Part shown: in pieces, positions 59,179 through 64,000 of the stretch
How the letters are laid out: each line of letters starts with the position of its first letter
How positions within the stretch are numbered: position 1 is the first letter of the stretch
NCBI GenBank assembly: GCA_947486785.1
Contig: CANKUU010000005.1
Span: 104,905 to 168,904, forward strand
Direction of reading: 5' to 3'
DNA from: an uncultured Flavobacteriaceae bacterium
GTDB taxonomy: Bacteria > Bacteroidota > Bacteroidia > Flavobacteriales > Flavobacteriaceae
Length of the DNA stretch: 64,000 bases
The notes under the pieces: model-generated
Told to the model about the DNA's origin: nothing
Database searches by the model: none
What the model saw: only the letters and a program-made list of their open reading frames with translations
Made by a program: the position numbers and the translations under genes

Positions 59179-59880
59179 ATGAAAAGGACGATTTATTCTC
59201 TTGTACTACTAGTGGTATTATATTCTTGTGGCGGCATATCAGAAAATACAATGACCGTAAGTGGTGTTGTTAAAGGACTTAAAAAAGGAACGCTCTACTT
59301 ACAGCATATATCTGATTCTACCTTGATAACTGTAGACTCTTTAGTCGTGAATGGCACGGGTTCTTTTACTTTTAAAACCGAAATAGAAAGTCCTGATATT
59401 TTTTATTTATTTCTAGATAAAAAAGATCATAATGCAATAAATGATCGTATCACATTTTTTGGTGAACCTGGTACAATTACGATTCGTACCTCATGGAATA
59501 CTTTTGATACAAATGCTAAAATATCAGGATCGAAAACACATATTAAATTAGAAGAATATCGCCAGTTAATGACCTCCGTTAACAAAAGAAATTTAGAAAT
59601 TTTACAAAAAGGGTATAATTCCGAAGCTCCTTTAGATACTTCAGCTTTAGATTCTTTACAAAAACAAGCAGATTCGAATACTAAAAGAGGCTATTTAGCA
59701 GCAATCAATTTTGCTATAAATAATAGTGATTCCTACGTTGCACCATATATTGCAGTAAGTGAAATTGCAAATGCCAATGTGAAGTATTTAGATTCTATAT
59801 ATACCTCACTAACACCAGAGGTAGCAGACTCTAAATATGGTAAAATACTTAAAACGCATATTGAAGCTCAAAATAAATAG
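59179..59880 (+). CDS. Lipoprotein with DUF4369-like domain
   Basis: 233 residues with a lipobox (LVVLYSC; Cys 17). The mature N-terminal part (VSGVVKGLKKGTLYLQHI, SLVVNGTGSFTFK) matches the DUF4369 beta-sandwich found in thioredoxin-fold lipoproteins of Bacteroidetes. Here no CxxC thioredoxin domain follows, so it is a DUF4369-only form. Membrane-anchored; function unknown. Followed by a terminator. Confidence 0.78.
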   Translation: MKRTIYSLVLLVVLYSCGGISENTMTVSGVVKGLKKGTLYLQHISDSTLITVDSLVVNGTGSFTFKTEIESPDIFYLFLDKKDHNAINDRITFFGEPGTITIRTSWNTFDTNAKISGSKTHIKLEEYRQLMTSVNKRNLEILQKGYNSEAPLDTSALDSLQKQADSNTKRGYLAAINFAINNSDSYVAPYIAVSEIANANVKYLDSIYTSLTPEVADSKYGKILKTHIEAQNK

Positions 59881-59885
59881 CAAAA

Positions 59886-59921
59886 AAAAATCAGCCGATA
59901 AAGAATTAAAGGCTGATTTTT
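59886..59921. terminator. Bidirectional terminator, DUF4369/89-aa gene
   Basis: AAAAATCAGCC (59886-59896) pairs with GGCTGATTTTT (59911-59921) with a 14-nt loop. It lies between convergent genes. Confidence 0.88.
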
Positions 59922-59937
59922 AAAGAATATTTAAATT

Positions 59938-60207
59938 TTAGCTTATTTTATTAAGCTTTTCAATTAAATCTTTGCCTGTTTTCTCAAGCTCAGCACGAAC
60001 TTCTTTAAGGTGCGCCGATCTATTTTCAACATTTCTTTTGTTCACTTTAGCAATAAGACTGTCAAAAGTTTCTATAGCGCTATCTATAATTTCAGCACCT
60101 TCCTTTGAGTCCTGCTTGTTGTTTGCAGCATCAACTATATAAACCGCTTCGATTATATCACCCAAAACGTAATTAATATCTTTTTTTAAATCTCTAATAT
60201 TTGCCAT
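59938..60207 (-). CDS. Conserved small helical protein
   Basis: 89 residues, mostly helical and charged (MANIRDLKKDINYVLGDIIE, then RSAHLKEVRAELEKTGKDLI). No membrane segment. Similar short proteins are common in Flavobacteriia but have no known role. Same strand as manA, 66 nt after it, so likely co-transcribed. Confidence 0.7.
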   Translation of the reverse strand: MANIRDLKKDINYVLGDIIEAVYIVDAANNKQDSKEGAEIIDSAIETFDSLIAKVNKRNVENRSAHLKEVRAELEKTGKDLIEKLNKIS

Positions 60208-60273
60208 TATAAAATTTTTTTACAAAAATAAGGTTTTTAACTTTCAGCTAGTGAAGGAATGCAAATTAATTGT

Positions 60274-61236
60274 TTAGATGATTACTTCTAAAAATTTAGA
60301 CCCTTCTGTTTTAAACCCGATCCTACTGCTACTTGCTGGCACTAAAATTGTCTCGCCTTTATGTATGCTTGCACTTCCAAATTCATTTTTAATGATTGCA
60401 GTTCCGTCTAAACAGATATAAATAGAAAATGAATCTCTTTCTAAGACATTTTGCTCTAAATCATGAGTTAGCTCTAAAAAATTAGTTTTAAAATATGGAC
60501 AGTCAACCATTTCGTTTACAGAATTTTTATTGGTTGTATAGTCCACTTTAAAATCATCTTTCTTAGCATAGTCAATAGCGTCTAAAGCCATATTTGTATG
60601 TAATTCTCTGAGATTACCGTTTTTATCTTTCCTATTAAAATCAAAAATACGATACGTAACATCAGACGTTTGTTGAATTTCTGCTAATAGAACTCCAGCA
60701 CCTATCGCATGAACTTTTCCTGTATTGATAAAAAATGTATCTCCTTCTTTTACCGCTTCATAATTTAGCAAATCTAAAATCGTATCATTTTCAATACTCT
60801 TGGCATATTCTTCTTTAGTTACATCCTTGTTAAAACCTATGATTAAATTAGCATCTTTTTCAGCTTGCATTATATACCACATTTCTGTTTTACCAAATGA
60901 GTTATGCCGCTGTTTTGCTAGGCTATCATCAGGATGTAGTTGAATGGACAAATTTTGTTTTGCATCAATAAATTTAATTAAAATAGGAAAATCTGTTCCA
61001 AAACGTTCAACAACACTTTTTCCTAATAAATCTACGGGGTTTTTATTGATGTAATCTTGTAATGAAGTGCCTTCTAAATTTCCATTTGCAATTATTGATA
61101 TATCACCTTCTACAGTAGACAATTCCCAACTTTCACCAGTAATATCATTGCTAATAGGCTTTTTTAATACGTCTCTAAGTTTAGTGCCACCCCAAAGCCG
61201 TTCTTTTAAAATAGGGTAAAACTTTAATGGATACAT
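60274..61236 (-). CDS. manA: Class I mannose-6-phosphate isomerase
   Basis: 320 residues. ManA interconverts fructose 6-phosphate and mannose 6-phosphate, feeding glycan synthesis. Zinc ligands are Q99 and H101 (SIQLHPDD), E118 (GKTEMWYIM) and H176 (GKVHAIGAG). Short bacterial version with the C-terminal beta-sandwich. It follows the pterin synthase gene after a 102-nt gap. Confidence 0.95.
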   Translation of the reverse strand: MYPLKFYPILKERLWGGTKLRDVLKKPISNDITGESWELSTVEGDISIIANGNLEGTSLQDYINKNPVDLLGKSVVERFGTDFPILIKFIDAKQNLSIQLHPDDSLAKQRHNSFGKTEMWYIMQAEKDANLIIGFNKDVTKEEYAKSIENDTILDLLNYEAVKEGDTFFINTGKVHAIGAGVLLAEIQQTSDVTYRIFDFNRKDKNGNLRELHTNMALDAIDYAKKDDFKVDYTTNKNSVNEMVDCPYFKTNFLELTHDLEQNVLERDSFSIYICLDGTAIIKNEFGSASIHKGETILVPASSSRIGFKTEGSKFLEVII

Positions 61237-61338
61237 TTGCCGTAATAAAAGTTAATATCTAAAATTAGATTATTTTTCTTACAAAAACGCAGATCTTCGG
61301 CAACCTTGTTGATTAATAGGTTAATAACACTAGCCTTA

Positions 61339-61749
61339 CTATTGGCCAGTATAGCTTACAAAATTTCTTGGAGTTTCATATAACGTAACTTCCAGATCAT
61401 TTTCTATGGCTATATGTGGGCGTAATTTATTCCAGATCACTACCGCTATATTTTCTGCAGTCGGGTTTAATTCTTTAAATTCTGGCACTTCAATATTAAG
61501 ATTTTTATGGTCAAAAGCATTCTCGATTTCAGTTTTTATTAAATCTTTTAAAATTTTAACGTCAATCACAAAACCGGTCTCTTGATCAATTTCTCCATAA
61601 ACACTAACCACTAGTTCATAGTTATGACCATGAAAATTTGGGTTGTTACATTTACCAAAAATCCGATTGTTTTTCTCAAAATTCCAATCTGGTCTATAGA
61701 GGCGGTGTGCCGCATTAAAATGCGCTTTTCTGCTAACTTTTACCTTCAT
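61339..61749 (-). CDS. 6-pyruvoyl-tetrahydropterin synthase/QueD family
   Basis: 136 residues. Zinc histidines H15 (NAAHRL), H40 and H42 (NFHGHNY), plus C34 in KCNNPNFHGH. The cysteine is spaced C-x5-HGH, as in pyruvoyl-tetrahydropterin synthases, rather than C-x3-HGH as in QueD. D80-H81 and E125 complete the site. It may thus make biopterin-type pterins or queuosine precursor; the motif favours the former. Its ATG overlaps the idi stop by 4 nt (ATGA). Confidence 0.88.
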   Translation of the reverse strand: MKVKVSRKAHFNAAHRLYRPDWNFEKNNRIFGKCNNPNFHGHNYELVVSVYGEIDQETGFVIDVKILKDLIKTEIENAFDHKNLNIEVPEFKELNPTAENIAVVIWNKLRPHIAIENDLEVTLYETPRNFVSYTGQ

Positions 61750-62303
61750 TTAATCTTGTTTTTGATAAGATATTCATAAAATTTTTCGAAAATAATTTTA
61801 AACCAAACCGTGTAAATATGTGGATTTACCTCCATGTCTGCCTTAACGGCATCGGGTTTCATCCATTTCCAATCTGCAACTTCATCTGTATTTATAACTG
61901 GAGAAGTATCATATTCTCCGATCATAACATGATCTAACTCATGCTCTGTAAGGCCATTATCAAAAGGAGCTTTATAAATAAATGAAAATAACTCTTCAAG
62001 TTCTGTGCTAAAACCCATTTCTTCTTGTAACCTTCTTTTACCTGCAGCGATATTTGTTTCACCATCGCGTTGGTGACTACAACAGGTATTGGTCCAAAGC
62101 AAAGGAGAATGATACTTATCAGCTGCTCGTTGCTGTAAGAGCATCTCGCCTTTCGAATTCATTACAAATACTGAAAAAGCACGGTGCAAAAGGGCTTTTT
62201 CATGAGCTTCTAACTTGGGCATTAGACCAATTTGCTCATTGTCTTCATTTACTAAAATTACATTTTCTTCTTTCACAGTATTTACTTTATGAGCTAGATA
62301 CAT
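61746..62303 (-). CDS. idi: Isopentenyl-diphosphate delta-isomerase, type I
   Basis: 185 residues, a Nudix-fold enzyme converting IPP to DMAPP for isoprenoids such as menaquinone and carotenoids. The active-site cysteine is C75 in TNTCCSHQRDGE; the Nudix segment is GKRRLQEEMGF, and the glutamate pair lies in TEHELDH. Start chosen as the ATG at 62303; an in-frame GTG nine codons later (KEENVILVNED) is also plausible because many homologues begin there. Translationally coupled to the pterin synthase gene. Confidence 0.94.
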   Translation of the reverse strand: MYLAHKVNTVKEENVILVNEDNEQIGLMPKLEAHEKALLHRAFSVFVMNSKGEMLLQQRAADKYHSPLLWTNTCCSHQRDGETNIAAGKRRLQEEMGFSTELEELFSFIYKAPFDNGLTEHELDHVMIGEYDTSPVINTDEVADWKWMKPDAVKADMEVNPHIYTVWFKIIFEKFYEYLIKNKIK

Positions 62304-62806
62304 AGTAGCACCAATTAGTACTAAATGTGTATTTAAAACTACGACTTCTTTTTAATAAAATTTATGCAAAATAAAGCGCTGGGGTTTGTTTTTACATTAC
62401 CTCTAATCTGGCTCTGCCAAAATATAGAAAAGTATAACTATTTTACCAACTTTAAAATCTTTTAAAATCCTAAAAATAGTTATTATATTTTTAACAAAAA
62501 TAAGACCCTTGTTCTCTGATTAACTATGAAAGACCTAAAATTTACAAATGTACATCACCAAGAGGCTTTAAATTTAATTTAGGGCCCTCTTTCACTTAAA
62601 TTAATACGAGACAAAAATAAATATAAGCCACAGTAGAAATTTTAGATAAAATGTATAACCTAACCATACCTACCTATTAGAGGTTTCTTCTATTAAAACA
62701 GTAACTGTTGCTTAAAAAAAATACGTTTTAATAAAAATAAGATAAGACCACATAGATATTTACCTGTCTTAATTTCATAACGTATAAATTATTTTTTACA
62801 CCACTT
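62304..62806. other. Intergenic, no gene seen
   Basis: 500 bp of AT-rich DNA between idi and the large surface protein (both minus strand). It should hold the idi promoter and the terminator of the surface protein gene, but neither is recognisable. Confidence 0.4.
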
Positions 62807-64000
62807 TTAGTAGCTCAAATAAAGATAACTATTGAGTGTTTTATTTTCTCCGTCATGATCTTCATAATGAAGAATATAGTAATATGTTCCTACAGGTAAT
62901 TTTTCTTTTTTATTAAAAGTATATCGCGCTTGTGAAGTACCATCAAAATGATTACCATGTGTATTGTAAGAGCTTGTCTTGTATACCAAAATACCCCATC
63001 TATTATAAATACTAATTTCGTTTTTAGGTCTACTTTCTAAGCCATTAATCGTTAAGTAATCGTGTGAATTATCTCCATTTGGGGTGACCGGTTTGAACAC
63101 AATTACTTCGTCTTCTTGATTTTCTTGATCAATATCTAAATAATCTGGGGTACCATCATTGTCAAAATCGTCATTTGTATAATCTCCATCTCCATTTGCG
63201 TCTTCATCAAGAGTAAGTATTTCGTCATTATCATCATCAATATCACGATAGTCAGATTCATTGTCACCATCAGTATTTGGTAAATTGTTTATTGGATTAT
63301 CAATTTCATCATTTACATCATCATCTAAATGTGATGCCCCCTCAAAAGCATCATCAAGACCATCATTATCTTTATCTGACCCAATTAATGTAACCTCAGG
63401 TATACCATCATGATCATGATCATTTGCTTCAATATAATCAGGCACACCATCGTTATCGCTATCAGCATCTAGATAATCTGGTTCATCTACGCCATCAGTA
63501 TTCTCAGGAATTAAACCTATAATTACACCATTTTCATACGCATCATCAAGGCCATTAGCATTTTCATCTACTAAACTTGGTGCGATGTAATTAGCTGTAG
63601 ATTGCGCCTCAACATTATCAGGAATACCATCATTATCACTATCTATATCTAAATAATCAGGAATGCCATCATTGTCTGAATTTGTTGGGTTTGTACTCGG
63701 ATCATTATCGCCATCTTCGTTCGTATCTTCAACTACATCTAAAATACCATCATTATCACTATCAATATCAAGAATGGCATCTGTAATGGTACCTATACCG
63801 TCAGCATCTATGATAGCAACGAGAATGTTGCTAATATTAGATAAGGTGATAAATAAATCTTCCGCATCTTCAATTAGCTCATCATCTACTATAGTTACCG
63901 TAACTACTTGGGTAGCTCCGCTTTCTGTTTGGGCTGGAAAACTTACACTCCCGTTTGAAGAGGCTACATTGTAATCAGCTGGAGATGTTGCAGTACCGTC
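62807..64000 (-). CDS. Large T9SS type B surface protein, C-terminal part
   Basis: The frame is open from the stop at 62807 to the window end, ~397 codons, and begins outside. From the upstream side: a Calx-beta domain (DYNVASSNGSVSFPAQ, then VVTVTIVDDELIED), an array of Asp-rich calcium-binding repeats (DSDNDGIPDYLDIDSDNDG; thrombospondin type 3-like), and a C-terminal sorting domain (VTPNGDNSHDYLTI, EISIYNRWGILVYK, GTYYYILHY) of the gliding-motility/CHU_C type. Such proteins are exported by T9SS to the cell surface or medium, often as adhesins or enzymes. The N-terminal function is unknown. A GTG inside the frame at 63445 is not the start. Confidence 0.9.
   Translation of the reverse strand, partial: DGTATSPADYNVASSNGSVSFPAQTESGATQVVTVTIVDDELIEDAEDLFITLSNISNILVAIIDADGIGTITDAILDIDSDNDGILDVVEDTNEDGDNDPSTNPTNSDNDGIPDYLDIDSDNDGIPDNVEAQSTANYIAPSLVDENANGLDDAYENGVIIGLIPENTDGVDEPDYLDADSDNDGVPDYIEANDHDHDGIPEVTLIGSDKDNDGLDDAFEGASHLDDDVNDEIDNPINNLPNTDGDNESDYRDIDDDNDEILTLDEDANGDGDYTNDDFDNDGTPDYLDIDQENQEDEVIVFKPVTPNGDNSHDYLTINGLESRPKNEISIYNRWGILVYKTSSYNTHGNHFDGTSQARYTFNKKEKLPVGTYYYILHYEDHDGENKTLNSYLYLSY

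Noticed and set aside
62807..63445. A 212-residue protein starting at 63445
   Set aside because: The apparent start is a GTG inside a continuous open frame that extends to the window end with Asp-rich repeats and a Calx-beta domain. It is the tail of a larger gene.
63663..63974. Plus-strand frame of 103 codons opposite the surface protein
   Set aside because: It is Ser-rich because it is antisense to Asp-rich repeats. No independent features.

Overview
The window is AT-rich chromosomal DNA of a member of the Flavobacteriaceae. Three things point there: a bacillithiol gene (bshC), a protein ending in a type IX secretion (T9SS) type B sorting domain, and gene neighbourhoods typical of the family, namely rpmB-rpmG-DUF4295-ftsY and DUF4350-MoxR-DUF58. 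Translation starts mostly lack Shine-Dalgarno sequences, and a few intergenic sites fit the Bacteroidetes -7 box TAnnTTTG. I see no prophage, CRISPR array, rRNA or tRNA. Most of the window is housekeeping genes, separated by unusually long AT-rich intergenic stretches.

Layout. 1-2.7 kb: end of a DUF4350 gene, a MoxR ATPase and a DUF58 protein. 3.3-8.5 kb: fabV, a secreted DUF1080 protein, a hotdog thioesterase and a secreted M28 metallopeptidase of the glutamate carboxypeptidase II type. 9-15.6 kb (minus strand): an FMN-dependent nitronate monooxygenase/FabK-like enzyme with mnmA, then a DUF3820 protein, pyrG and yidC. 15.6-21.2 kb: a Tat-exported sugar isomerase-like protein, then guaA, a LysM/periplasmic-binding-protein fusion and an OsmC protein. 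21.4-21.9 kb: a decayed parDE toxin-antitoxin locus. 22-30.4 kb: an FMN-binding oxidase-family protein, bshC, an M14 peptidase, rimO and a membrane-anchored hydrolase. 30.9-38.4 kb (minus): ftsY, DUF4295, rpmG, rpmB, cinA, an orphan HPt protein, an FAH-family enzyme, a DnaQ-like exonuclease, a dihydrolipoyl acyltransferase and recR. 38.6-46.2 kb: a sodium/solute symporter, fabH, an ABC1/UbiB kinase and a TetR regulator, then htpG. 46.2-47.1 kb: a degenerate region with a DUF2752-like fragment and an IS3 transposase relic. 47.2-59.9 kb: MOSC, DoxX-like, AlkB, S1/P1 nuclease, class A PBP, hydrolase, DUF5916, HAD phosphatase, two lipoproteins and a DUF819 permease. 59.9-64 kb (minus): a small conserved protein, manA, a 6-pyruvoyl-tetrahydropterin synthase-like gene, idi, and the 3' part of a large Calx-beta/calcium-repeat surface protein that runs off the window.

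Several starts were moved to a conserved ATG because the longest reading frame begins at TTG or GTG in non-homologous sequence: ftsY, fabH, guaA, alkB, the PPOX-family gene, the HAD gene and the DoxX-like gene. A 50-residue DUF4295 gene was added between rpmG and ftsY.

The least expected items are the parDE and IS3 relics, a possible short terminated RNA with a palindromic operator upstream of the TetR gene, the five-LysM/PBP1 fusion, an acyltransferase with HxxxNG in place of HxxxDG, and a pterin synthase with C-x5-HGH rather than the QueD-type C-x3-HGH. I found no clear evidence of a wholly new defence or mobile system here.
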